Positions 45,631 to 53,734 of a stretch of 64,000 nucleotides of DNA are shown one piece after another. Below the pieces are notes generated by a model. That model was not told the DNA's origin and did no database searches. It was given only the letters and a program-made list of their open reading frames with translations. Source of the DNA: CAZPQK01 sp964588695 (lineage in GTDB: Bacteria; Krumholzibacteriota; Krumholzibacteriia; WVZY01; JAKEHA01); contig CAZPQK010000014.1 in assembly GCA_964588695.1 (NCBI GenBank), positions 1 through 64,000 of the forward strand, written 5' to 3'. How positions within the stretch are numbered: position 1 is the stretch's first letter; each line of letters begins with the position of its first letter. Both the position numbers and the translations under genes were made by a program.

Positions 45631-46898
45631 GAATCGATTTGCGATACGGAGAATCGTCGTCGTCGGTGTTGCTGCCCGACGATGCCGATCCATTTTTTCT
45701 TACCGTAAAAGCCCAGCCGCTTGATGACCCGATAGCTACATTGCGCAAATCGTTGGAGCGTCCTCATAACTCGCCCGCTCTTCGCGATCGCCTCACCCCT
45801 GCGTCGCGAGTGCTGGTGCTTATCGCCGACCTGACTCGCGGCGGCCCCGCGAAGGAACTACTTCCACCGTTCTTGGAATACCTGACCGAAGCCGGAGTGC
45901 CGAGCGGAAGTATTAACGTGTTGGTGGCACGTGGTACTCATCGCGAACTGTCAGAAGACGAGCGCAGTTTCTTTAAGTCGATCGCGCCAATCAAGGTTAG
46001 CGAACACGACTGCGACGACAGCGCGTCTGTTTCGGCTCTTTTGCTAACCTCGCGAGGGACACCGGTACGAGTGAATCGAGCAATACGGGATGCCGACCTG
46101 GTCGTGCTGTTTTCGTCGGTGTCATTTCACTACTTCGCCGGTTTTGGTGGAGGGCGAAAGCTGGTTTTGCCGGGAAGTTCCGACCGAAGTGCGATTATGT
46201 CCAATCATCGCCTCGCGCTACTCGACACCCAACCGGTTCAACTGCATCCAGAGTGTCGGCCCGGCAACCTAAGCGGGAACCCGGTGCACGAAGATATGAT
46301 GGAGGCGCTGGCCGCTCTCCCCAACACATTCGCGGTAAACTTTTTTGCAGCGTCTGACGGAGACGCTGCGTTTATAAACGCCGGCGACCCGGTGGTCAGC
46401 CACGCCGTGGCTTGCGAGGCATATCGCGCGTCGCACACCGCCCAGGTGCCCCAGGCCAGTGGCATTGTCATTGTTGGCTGTGGCGGACGCCCCTACGACA
46501 TTAACCTGCTTCAGGCTCACAAAGCGCTACGACATGCAGCTCATGCGGCAACCAGGGGCGCTCACATATTGTTTTATGCCGAGTGTCCCGAAGGAATTGG
46601 CTCTCCGAGTTTGCAGAAGGCGTTGGAGGGTGATCACAAGAAGTTTCTGGACTCGGCGTGGAACGACTACGGGCTTAACAATCAAACCGCTGTGTCTTTG
46701 CTGGGGCTAACCACCAGCCATCGGGTGGGGCTTGTGTCTGCTTTGGATGAGGAAGTTGTCGGGGCGGCGGGTATGGTTCCGTGCGACAACCCAGAAGCGT
46801 TTATCGCCGAAGCGATTGATGCGCACCCCAAGAGTTCAATAGCGGTGATGCCCTACGGCGGGCAGTGTCTGCCGAAACTGGCTAAGGAGTCTTTATGA
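45627..46898 (+). CDS. LarA-like (DUF2088) nickel-dependent racemase family protein
   Basis: 423 residues with the LarA plan. Core motifs are ADLTRGGPA, VARGTHRELSEDE, SFHYFAGFGGGRKLVLPG and ECRPGNLSGNPVHEDMMEA. K178 in GGGRK corresponds to the lysine that tethers the nickel-pincer cofactor in lactate racemase; the histidines of GTHRE and SFHYF match the metal and catalytic ligands. The family includes lactate racemase and other 2-hydroxyacid racemases/epimerases, so the substrate is open. The cofactor makers larB, larC and larE are not in the window. Joined by 4-nt overlaps to arcC and purD. Confidence 0.85.
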   Translation: MRIDLRYGESSSSVLLPDDADPFFLTVKAQPLDDPIATLRKSLERPHNSPALRDRLTPASRVLVLIADLTRGGPAKELLPPFLEYLTEAGVPSGSINVLVARGTHRELSEDERSFFKSIAPIKVSEHDCDDSASVSALLLTSRGTPVRVNRAIRDADLVVLFSSVSFHYFAGFGGGRKLVLPGSSDRSAIMSNHRLALLDTQPVQLHPECRPGNLSGNPVHEDMMEALAALPNTFAVNFFAASDGDAAFINAGDPVVSHAVACEAYRASHTAQVPQASGIVIVGCGGRPYDINLLQAHKALRHAAHAATRGAHILFYAECPEGIGSPSLQKALEGDHKKFLDSAWNDYGLNNQTAVSLLGLTTSHRVGLVSALDEEVVGAAGMVPCDNPEAFIAEAIDAHPKSSIAVMPYGGQCLPKLAKESL

Positions 46899-48154
46899 AG
46901 GTGATGGTTGTTGGTGCTGGTGGACGCGAACATGCCCTGGTGTGGGCGCTGTCGCAATCAAAGAAGGTCGACGCGTTGTTCTGCGCGCCGGGGAACGCCG
47001 GAACGGATTCTCGAGCGAAGAACCTGGACGTCGGGGTTGACGACATCCCGGCGTTGGTAACCGCCGCGCAGAAACACGCGATTGATCTGGTGGTGGTTGG
47101 CCCGGAAGCACCATTGATGGCGGGGTTGGCCGACGCTTTGCGAGACGAAGGTATCGCCGCGTTTGGTCCGTCAAAGAGTGGAGCGCGCCTGGAAGGCAGT
47201 AAAGTGTTTGCCAAGGAATTTATGGCACGACACGGCATTCCCACCGCTCCGTTTCGTGTGTTCGACGATGCAGAGGCAGCTCGGGCGTTCTTGCGAAAAG
47301 AAAACCGCCCCGCCGTGGTAAAAGCTGACGGCCTTGCGGCTGGCAAAGGAGTTTACGTGTGTACGCGGGTTGACGACGCCCTTGCCGCCATCGATAGCAT
47401 TATGGGCGATCGCGTGTTCGGCGACGCCGGCGATCGCGTGCTGATAGAAGATCTTCTGCCGGGCGAAGAGGTTAGCGTTCACGTGATTTGCGCAAACGGC
47501 AAGGCTTTGTTGTTACCAACGTCGCAGGATCACAAGCGTTTGCTGGACGGCGATCGTGGGCCGAACACCGGTGGAATGGGTGCGTACGCGCCGGTACCCA
47601 GGTTCGGCGCCGATGCGTTGGAAGTTGTTCGCGAGCGCGTAATTGAGCCCGCCCTCGCCGGGATAGTCGCCGAAGATATGGATTTCCGTGGGGTTCTCTA
47701 CGCTGGGCTGATGTGGGGTGCCGACGGGCCGCAAGTGTTGGAGTTTAACGTGCGCTTTGGCGATCCGGAGACTCAAGTGTTGATGCCGCTCATCAAGGAC
47801 GATGTCGCCGAGTTGTTTGCAGCCGCGGCCGACGGAAAACTTCCCGACCACATTGCACTGTGGGAGAATCGTTTCGCCGCCACCGTTGTCATGGCATCGC
47901 ATGGCTATCCCGGCTCGTATCAGAAAGGTCTGACGATTACCGGACTCGATGGCCCTCATACCAACGGCGAGGTGTTCCACGCGGGAACCCGGGTTGACGA
48001 TGGAGACGTCGTGACCGCCGGAGGTCGGGTGCTAACTGTGACGGCCTGGGACGATACGCTTGCAGGGGCGGTAGACCAGGCCTATTCGATGGTAAATGGT
48101 GTTTCGTTTGCTAACGCTGTTTGGCGCGGCGACATTGCGCATCGCGCGCTTTAG
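46895..48154 (+). CDS. purD: Phosphoribosylamine-glycine ligase
   Basis: 419 residues; joins glycine to 5-phosphoribosylamine with ATP, the second step of purine synthesis. The N-domain (VVGAGGREHALVWALS, CAPGNAGT), ATP-grasp core (VVKADGLAAGKGVYV, NTGGMGAYAPVPR) and EFNVRFGDPETQVL metal-binding loop are all standard. Starts in the ATGA overlap with the LarA-like gene. Other pur genes are not adjacent. Confidence 0.97.
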   Translation: MKVMVVGAGGREHALVWALSQSKKVDALFCAPGNAGTDSRAKNLDVGVDDIPALVTAAQKHAIDLVVVGPEAPLMAGLADALRDEGIAAFGPSKSGARLEGSKVFAKEFMARHGIPTAPFRVFDDAEAARAFLRKENRPAVVKADGLAAGKGVYVCTRVDDALAAIDSIMGDRVFGDAGDRVLIEDLLPGEEVSVHVICANGKALLLPTSQDHKRLLDGDRGPNTGGMGAYAPVPRFGADALEVVRERVIEPALAGIVAEDMDFRGVLYAGLMWGADGPQVLEFNVRFGDPETQVLMPLIKDDVAELFAAAADGKLPDHIALWENRFAATVVMASHGYPGSYQKGLTITGLDGPHTNGEVFHAGTRVDDGDVVTAGGRVLTVTAWDDTLAGAVDQAYSMVNGVSFANAVWRGDIAHRAL

Positions 48155-48161
48155 GAGAAAT

Positions 48162-48779
48162 ATGAGTTCGCCGCTACATTTTCCACTTACCAGTAGCGAA
48201 AACATTGCGCAGGTTTCCGACCGTTTGCGTGCGGGCGCGATTGGAATTATTACCACGGATACGCTGCCGGGCTTCAGCGCATGTGCTTCCAACGAAAAAG
48301 CTGTAATCACAATTGCGCGCATCAAGGGGAGTCCCGATCGTCGCCAGTTTGTGTGGTTAGCGGCCGACGCTGATATGGCTTTTTCGGTCACCGAAACTAC
48401 CGACGCGGTTCAGCGCCAGCTGCGATCGGTCTGGCCAGCAGGCGTGACGGCTATTATGTCGGCAGCCAGCAACGCTCCGGAGTGGGCGGGTAGCACCATC
48501 GCGATTCGGGTGCCAGACGACAAGGAGTTGCGGCGCGTGATTGCAGCGGTCGGCGAACCGATCGTTTCTACCAGTGTCAATCCCGCCGGCGAAACTCCGC
48601 TTTGGGAGCAAACGGTGATTACGACGACTTATGGGGAGCGAGTTGACTTTACCGCTGGGAGTAGGTGGAAAGAATCACCGGCGTCGACGATCGTCGACTT
48701 AACCGAGGGCGAGCCGGTGGTAGTGAGGGCGGGTGCCTATGCCTGGACGGCTGGTTCCGGGAAGCCTTCGAACGAGTGA
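48162..48779 (+). CDS. YrdC/TsaC/Sua5 domain protein (threonylcarbamoyl-AMP synthase type)
   Basis: 205 residues from ATG 48162, with AGGAGAAAT before it; an upstream frame start lies inside purD. The YrdC fold is seen in IGIITTDTLPGFSACAS, IKGSPDRRQFVWL and IVSTSVNPAGE. Family members make threonylcarbamoyl-AMP from threonine, bicarbonate and ATP for the t6A tRNA modification. The sequence KGSPDRRQ replaces the usual K.R....P motif, so it may be a divergent YciO/TsaC member. Its 3' end overlaps the convergent radical SAM gene by 43 bp. Confidence 0.85.
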   Translation: MSSPLHFPLTSSENIAQVSDRLRAGAIGIITTDTLPGFSACASNEKAVITIARIKGSPDRRQFVWLAADADMAFSVTETTDAVQRQLRSVWPAGVTAIMSAASNAPEWAGSTIAIRVPDDKELRRVIAAVGEPIVSTSVNPAGETPLWEQTVITTTYGERVDFTAGSRWKESPASTIVDLTEGEPVVVRAGAYAWTAGSGKPSNE

Positions 48780-49597
48780 CCTTTATAAGCTTCGCACTTC
48801 GAGCACAGCAGGATTTCCTTTCGGCGCCCTTCGGCCAACAGCTGGCGATAGTGGCGATTGACTTCGCCCTCCCAAATCTCCATAACCGAATTCTTGGTTA
48901 CATCGCCAACGACGCCGCGCTCGTTTGAGTCCCAGCAACACAGTGTTGCTTTGCCGTTCACATAAAAGAACATCTCGTCGAGCATCTTCTTACACGGACG
49001 CTGTACCGGGTTGACCTCTGGTTCCCATGGCCAAACGTACAAGTCGGTAATAATCACGTCGGCGCCGCGACCGGACCAGAAAGCTTTAAAGTCCTCGGCC
49101 TCGGCATAGGTTTCTTCCATGCCAATCATGCGAACTTCGACCTTCTTGGCTCCACCGATTTCTTGATTGAGCTCAAGAAAGCGGGGCACCCGTTCCATCA
49201 CCCGGTCAAAGCTGATCCCGACCCGCGACTTGTTGTAGGTTTCCTCGGTAAAGCCGTCGACCGAGAAGCGAATCACGTCGATCCCAATCTCTAGAATCTT
49301 GCGCGCACGGGACTCTTTCATTAACTCGCCATTAGAGTTCAGCTCGATCCGAGCTGTAGGGTCCTGCCGAATGTAACGCATAATTTCTTCAAGGCGGGTG
49401 TCGGCAAGCGGTTCGTTGATCAGGAACGGGCGGTAGGTAATCCCCATACCGCGAGTGTCGTCGATGATCTTTTTCCAAACGTCGTCGGCCATTCGACGTG
49501 GGGTTCGCGTTAGTGTCGAATGCGGACAGAATGGGCACTCGGCGTTGCACGCAATTGTCGTTTCGATTTGGATGTATTTGGGGGAAGCTATTTTCAT
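48737..49597 (-). CDS. Radical SAM protein with a SPASM-type C-terminus
   Basis: 286 residues from ATG at 49597; a TTG at 49618 would add seven residues. The 4Fe-4S cluster motif is CNAECPFC (CX3CX2C) in the standard IETTIACNAECPFCPHS context. C-terminal cysteines (RPCKKM, LCCWDSNERG, CSKCEAYKG) form the SPASM-like auxiliary cluster set. The second half carries FFYVNGKATLCCWD and GDVTKNSVMEIWEG, typical of members that work on peptides or on lipid-bound sugars. Its neighbours upstream on the same strand are waaA and a heptosyltransferase, so a role in LPS or cell-surface modification is possible. The substrate is unknown. Confidence 0.85.
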   Translation of the reverse strand: MKIASPKYIQIETTIACNAECPFCPHSTLTRTPRRMADDVWKKIIDDTRGMGITYRPFLINEPLADTRLEEIMRYIRQDPTARIELNSNGELMKESRARKILEIGIDVIRFSVDGFTEETYNKSRVGISFDRVMERVPRFLELNQEIGGAKKVEVRMIGMEETYAEAEDFKAFWSGRGADVIITDLYVWPWEPEVNPVQRPCKKMLDEMFFYVNGKATLCCWDSNERGVVGDVTKNSVMEIWEGEVNRHYRQLLAEGRRKEILLCSKCEAYKGHSFEGFPEPAVQA

Positions 49598-49651
49598 GGC
49601 AGTTAAGATAGTCAACAAAACGCCGGACGCGGCCTTGATATTTCACGAATA

Positions 49652-50938
49652 CTATAGATATTCGCCGATGATCGCTAGGCATTTCTCGGTGGCGCCGAGC
49701 TGCGACTCAACGTACTCGCGGGCGGCTTTGCCGGCCTGATCTCTCTTCGGCTTGTCTTCTACGAGGCCGCCGATGAGATTGTAAAACTCGTTCTCCGAGG
49801 ATCCGGTCCAGCCTGCGTGGCGATCTAATAGCTGCACGGCTTCGAAGGAGTTCAGGTGTTTCGGGCCAAAAACGACCGGCAGAGACGCCACCGCTGGTTC
49901 AATAACGCTATGCACGCCGGTGGTAAACGCGCCGCCGATGTAGGCGAGGTCGCCGTAACGATAGGCCTCCGCCAGTATTCCGACGGTGTCGAGGACCAGT
50001 ACGCGCGCCTCGGTGGCGCTGTCGGAGGGCAACTCGGTATACCTTGCGACACTCAATTCCGAGCGTTGCGCCCACTCCAACAGCGGGTCGACATGTTCCG
50101 ACGTCGGCTCATGTGGCGCGATGAGCAAGCGTGCTTGCGGGTGCTCCCCAAGCACGCGGCACAGCGCTGGAAGCAGATGGGCTTCATCGGGTGGCCAGGT
50201 ACTTCCGGCCACAATCGTTACAGCGTTTGCTTTGTCTGCCAGTGGTAGCGTGACGCGGGTTGCGTTGGTCATGCGTTCGGCCACGCGATCGAACCGCGTG
50301 TCGCCAGCAACCGCTATTGAGTCGTGCGCGGGGATCGCTTCTCGAAAGCGCGCGGCGTCCGCGTCGCTAATTGCCACAATACGATTCAGTGCGCCGTACA
50401 CGTTCCGATACACTGCGCGTCCCCAGAATGAATGCCTTCGCGACGAAGGGCTGAGGGTGGCGTCGACCAGAACTCGGGGAACCCCGCGACGCTCGCACTC
50501 CCACAACAAGTTTGGCCACAAGTCAAACTTAACCAGCAACAACATGCGTGGGTTAACGATCTCCAAACACTTTTGCATGTTGCGGCGCGTGTCCAGCGGA
50601 AGGTAGTCAATCAGTTTTACGTTGGAACCCTCGCCGCCTTCTCGTTTACGCGCGAAGTTGAACCCCGACGGCGACGAAAACGTCAATACGATGTCCAGGT
50701 CGGGGCGTTCCTGACTTAGCCGGTCAATTATCGGTTTGGCTTGTTCATATTCGCCAACACTGGACACATGCACCCATACTCGAGATTCCTGCCAGGTGTT
50801 CGACGCCTGTGCCCATCGACTTGCGAATCCGCGTTGTCCTGCAATCGATTCGCGTACTTTCGGAATAAACCAGGACGCGATTTGCGCGCCGATCACGGCG
50901 ACGGGAACCACAACGATGTTATAAAGGGTACGTATCAT
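49652..50938 (-). CDS. waaA: 3-deoxy-D-manno-octulosonic acid (Kdo) transferase
   Basis: 428 residues, GT-B glycosyltransferase of family GT30 that adds Kdo to lipid A precursor at the inner membrane. The N-terminal membrane anchor (TLYNIVVVPVAVIGAQIAS) and the motifs WVHVSSVGEYEQAKPII, KFDLWPNLLWE and YIGGAFTTGVHSVIEPA mark the family. Begins 3 nt after the heptosyltransferase gene, so the two form one transcript. Presence of this gene means the organism makes Kdo-containing LPS. Confidence 0.95.
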   Translation of the reverse strand: MIRTLYNIVVVPVAVIGAQIASWFIPKVRESIAGQRGFASRWAQASNTWQESRVWVHVSSVGEYEQAKPIIDRLSQERPDLDIVLTFSSPSGFNFARKREGGEGSNVKLIDYLPLDTRRNMQKCLEIVNPRMLLLVKFDLWPNLLWECERRGVPRVLVDATLSPSSRRHSFWGRAVYRNVYGALNRIVAISDADAARFREAIPAHDSIAVAGDTRFDRVAERMTNATRVTLPLADKANAVTIVAGSTWPPDEAHLLPALCRVLGEHPQARLLIAPHEPTSEHVDPLLEWAQRSELSVARYTELPSDSATEARVLVLDTVGILAEAYRYGDLAYIGGAFTTGVHSVIEPAVASLPVVFGPKHLNSFEAVQLLDRHAGWTGSSENEFYNLIGGLVEDKPKRDQAGKAAREYVESQLGATEKCLAIIGEYL

Positions 50939-50941
50939 GTT

Positions 50942-51940
50942 TTAGTCGAGGCGGTAAACGCGTTGACCATTGCCTACTTCGCGCACCGCCTGAGCAACAG
51001 CGTCGGCGGGGATTCTGGTCAGGCACTCAAGGTTGCGTTTGGGGCAGGGAATTGCCCCGTTGCGTGAGCACGGTCGACACGCAAGTCGCCGTTCTACTAC
51101 ACGACTCCCTGGCAGTGATGGGTAGTACCCAAACGCTTCGGTGGTCGGCCCAAAGACAGCGGTAACCGGAGTGCCAACCGCCTCTGCCATATGCATTAAT
51201 CCGGAGTCATTGCTCACCAGACAACGACTTCGACGTAAGATCGCGGCCGTGGTCATTAAGTCGGTCTTGCCGGCAAGATTGGTAACATTCGCAAAGCGTT
51301 CGGCTACGGACTCACAAGTTTGACGGTCGCCGTTATCGCCGAGGCAAACGATGGGCGTCTGGGGATCCAACTTATCAACCAACTCGGCGAAACCGGGCCA
51401 TTGCTTACTCGGCCACCGGCTTCCTGGCGCGAAAGCAATGGGTTGCGTCGAAACCCCGACCAGTAGATCGGCGGCGGTTTCTTCGGCAGACGGTGGTGGT
51501 GTCAGTCCGCCGGGCGTGAGTGTAGGGACTGCGAAACCCGCGTCAATCGCGGTGCGTTGATACTTTTGTAGCATCGTGGGTAGCTCGGCCGAACGCTTAA
51601 AAACAATCAGCCCAAGCCTCGCGCCGTACTGTTTGGAAAACCTCCCGTCTGCCCCGCCAAGCTGCCGTGCTACCCATCGGCTCCGCATAGTGTTGTGCGC
51701 GTCCACAACGCGGTCGTGCGGCGGCGCGTTACGGAGCAAGGTCCGGAGCCGGGTCGTCTCCTGGCCTGGGTCGTAGGCAAGCACGCGATCGACGCCGTCG
51801 CAGTTTTCGAACACCGGAGCGAACGCGGCCTTGGTAATTATGGTGATGTCACTGGCTCCTGCGTCGCGCAATGCGCGTGGCAGCGGGCACAAGAGAATGC
51901 AATCGCCCAGCGAGCCAAATCGAATGATGATGACCTTCAT
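50942..51940 (-). CDS. ADP-heptose:LPS heptosyltransferase family protein (GT9)
   Basis: 332 residues from the ATG at 51940, preceded by GGAG; a longer frame to 52081 runs into the divergent promoter region. Motifs: IIIRFGSLGDCILLCPL at the N-terminus, FAPGSRWPSKQWP in the middle and SNDSGLMHMAEAVGTPVTAVFGPT in the donor-binding domain. GT9 enzymes add heptose to the LPS inner core; waaC- and waaF-type members cannot be told apart here. The C-terminal cysteine cluster (CRPCSRNGAIPC) is seen in many members. First gene of the minus-strand run, divergent from the XRE-cupin gene. Confidence 0.9.
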   Translation of the reverse strand: MKVIIIRFGSLGDCILLCPLPRALRDAGASDITIITKAAFAPVFENCDGVDRVLAYDPGQETTRLRTLLRNAPPHDRVVDAHNTMRSRWVARQLGGADGRFSKQYGARLGLIVFKRSAELPTMLQKYQRTAIDAGFAVPTLTPGGLTPPPSAEETAADLLVGVSTQPIAFAPGSRWPSKQWPGFAELVDKLDPQTPIVCLGDNGDRQTCESVAERFANVTNLAGKTDLMTTAAILRRSRCLVSNDSGLMHMAEAVGTPVTAVFGPTTEAFGYYPSLPGSRVVERRLACRPCSRNGAIPCPKRNLECLTRIPADAVAQAVREVGNGQRVYRLD

Positions 51941-51954
51941 TTTGCCACTCCGCC

Positions 51955-51983
51955 TTGACACGACGTACTGATCATCAAATAAT
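51955..51983 (+). promoter_or_regulatory. Sigma70-type promoter of the XRE-cupin pair
   Basis: TTGACA at 51955-51960, 17 nt, AATAAT at 51978-51983 (five of six). The start near 51990 leaves about 40 nt before ATG 52031. A second TTGACA at 51996-52001 falls just downstream of the start without a matching -10 box. It could be part of an operator in this 90-bp divergent gap. Confidence 0.65.
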
Positions 51984-52030
51984 TGGGCGGCATTGTTGAC
52001 AGCACTTGGAAGATACTTAGGGAAAGTGTA

Positions 52031-52588
52031 ATGCCCGATCCAAAAACGCTGGGCGAACGCATTAAGCTGCGGCGGCTGCAAAAGAAACTAACGCTTAAAG
52101 ATGTCGAGCTCCAAGCTAAAGTTTCGGCCACACATATCTCCGAAATCGAACGCGGGATGAGCTCGCCAACTGTTGGTGCGTTGGTGCGCATTGCTCGCGC
52201 TCTGGATTGCGGTGCGGCAGATTTGCTACGCAGCGACGGGTTGCCCCGGGTTGCGGTTAGCCGCGCCGACGCACGCGCGAACTGGATCAATCAGGCGAGC
52301 GGGGCCACATTCACCAGCCTGGCCGCTCCCGTTGGAGACGGAAACTTGTCCATGGTCAAGTTAGCGCTTCGGCCCGGCGAATCGGATACGGCGGTTGAGT
52401 TATTCCCGGGTGAGACCTTCTTGTACGTGCTTTCCGGCGGCATCGATCTGGAACGCGCGGGTACGACGGTGTCGCTGCATACTGGGGACTCGGTCCACAT
52501 GGACGGCACGGCGCGTTGCCGGGTTACGAATCGGGGCGCCGAGTCTGCCGAAGCTGTGCTGGTGACGACACCCGCGGGGCGGTGGTAG
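52031..52588 (+). CDS. XRE-family regulator with a cupin domain
   Basis: 185 residues from ATG 52031. HTH of XRE/lambda-repressor type (LGERIKLRRLQKKLTLKDVE, then VSATHISEIERGMSSPTVGA) and a C-terminal cupin (residues about 105-180; LFPGETFLYVLSGGIDLE, LHTGDSVHMDG). Cupins in such regulators sense small molecules; the usual metal-histidine set is reduced here. The next gene encodes the same plan with a very similar HTH, so the two are a tandem duplication. Confidence 0.88.
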   Translation: MPDPKTLGERIKLRRLQKKLTLKDVELQAKVSATHISEIERGMSSPTVGALVRIARALDCGAADLLRSDGLPRVAVSRADARANWINQASGATFTSLAAPVGDGNLSMVKLALRPGESDTAVELFPGETFLYVLSGGIDLERAGTTVSLHTGDSVHMDGTARCRVTNRGAESAEAVLVTTPAGRW

Positions 52589-52590
52589 AG

Positions 52591-53160
52591 GTGAGCGGTT
52601 TCGATCAGGCCGAACTGGGGCGTCGTCTTAAACGAACCCGCGAGTCACAAAAGCTAACGCTTAAGCTGGTCGAGTCGGAGTCTGGCATTTCGGCGACTCA
52701 CATTTCCGAAATCGAACGCGGAAAGACGACACCAACGCTAAAAGCATTGTTGCGACTGGCTGGCGCCTTGGGGCGCGATCCCGCCTATTTTCTGGAAGAA
52801 GAGGAGTTGGGCGATGTGAGCGTGGTACGGTCGACCGATCGGCTTCGCGAGTCGTTGCCCGACAAGGCGGGTACGCGCGAGCGACTAACCCCGGGCATTC
52901 CCGGCGGTCAGGTTGACGCCAGTATGATCACGCTGTCTCCCCGTGCCCGACGACCGGAGAGCCCCCACCTGCACGACGGCTGCGAAGCGCTCCTGCTGTT
53001 GGAAGGAACGTTGCACCTGGAGCTGGAAACCGGTGTACAGGTGCTTGTTGCGGGGGATTCGGTACATTTTTCCGCGGCACAGACTCATCAGCTATTCAAC
53101 CCCGACGCGACTACACCCGCGAGGTTCTTCTTTGTGTCAAGCTGCCGTGACGCGTTGTAA
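52591..53160 (+). CDS. XRE-family regulator with a cupin domain, paralogue of the previous gene
   Basis: 189 residues from GTG 52591, 2 nt after the preceding stop; an in-frame start at 52516 would overlap the neighbour. The HTH (LGRRLKRTRESQKLTLKLVE, ISATHISEIERGKTTPTLKA) parallels the first protein closely. The cupin (SPHLHDGCEALLLLEGTLHL, LVAGDSVHFSAAQTHQLFNP) keeps more histidines and looks better able to bind a metal or ligand. Together the pair may act as a heterodimer or as two regulators of the same sites. Confidence 0.88.
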   Translation: MSGFDQAELGRRLKRTRESQKLTLKLVESESGISATHISEIERGKTTPTLKALLRLAGALGRDPAYFLEEEELGDVSVVRSTDRLRESLPDKAGTRERLTPGIPGGQVDASMITLSPRARRPESPHLHDGCEALLLLEGTLHLELETGVQVLVAGDSVHFSAAQTHQLFNPDATTPARFFFVSSCRDAL

Positions 53161-53196
53161 TCGAACGAGTTGCCGGATTTCCGGTTGAGAATTTCT

Positions 53197-53226
53197 TTGA
53201 CACCGTCATTAAACGTTTTCCATAAT
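53197..53226 (+). promoter_or_regulatory. Sigma70-type promoter of the DUF1844 gene
   Basis: TTGACA at 53197-53202 and CATAAT at 53221-53226 with an 18-nt spacer. The expected start near 53233 is only about 9 nt from ATG 53242, so the mRNA would be nearly leaderless. No ribosome site is visible, which agrees. Confidence 0.6.
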
Positions 53227-53241
53227 CCCGCCCAGAACCTT

Positions 53242-53592
53242 ATGACCGAAGAATTGCATAAGTCTTTGTTTTTTCAGCTCGTTGCCATGCTACAAATGGC
53301 CGCAATGCAGCAACTTGGTAAGTTGGTCAATCCCATGACCGGCGAGACCGATCGTGACCTGGACCAGGCTAAGGGGACGATATCGCTATTGGAAATGCTG
53401 GAAGCGAAAACGTCTGGGAATCGGGACACGGATGAAGAGGAATTTCTGTCAAAAGTCTTGTTTGAGCTGCGAATGAATTACGTGGACGAAAGTAAGCGTC
53501 CCGACGAACCCACCAGCACCGCATCTTCCGAAGACACAACAAGTTCCGTGGATTCGCCGCAATCCGAAACCGAGGGCAGCGCCGACGCTTAG
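53242..53592 (+). CDS. DUF1844 domain protein
   Basis: 116 residues from ATG 53242. The pattern HKSLFFQLVAMLQMAAMQQL, then GKLVNPMTGE, RDLDQAKGTISLLEMLE and LSKVLFELRMNYVD, is that of DUF1844. This small helical family is found in many diderm phyla and its role is not known. A Ser/Thr/Glu-rich tail of about 35 residues follows. No signal peptide. A weak stem-loop at 53651-53668 lies in the gap after it. Confidence 0.85.
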   Translation: MTEELHKSLFFQLVAMLQMAAMQQLGKLVNPMTGETDRDLDQAKGTISLLEMLEAKTSGNRDTDEEEFLSKVLFELRMNYVDESKRPDEPTSTASSEDTTSSVDSPQSETEGSADA

Positions 53593-53734
53593 TTGTGACC
53601 TGGCGCGCTTTGCCGGTGTCCAATACGCAGCCCCGAATGATCCACCGGATGAGCTAACTCGTTGGCTCATTTGGAATTGATCTTGCTGACTAGGTAGTTC
53701 CGGACCAAAAGCGGTCAGAAAGGAGTCTCTAGAC

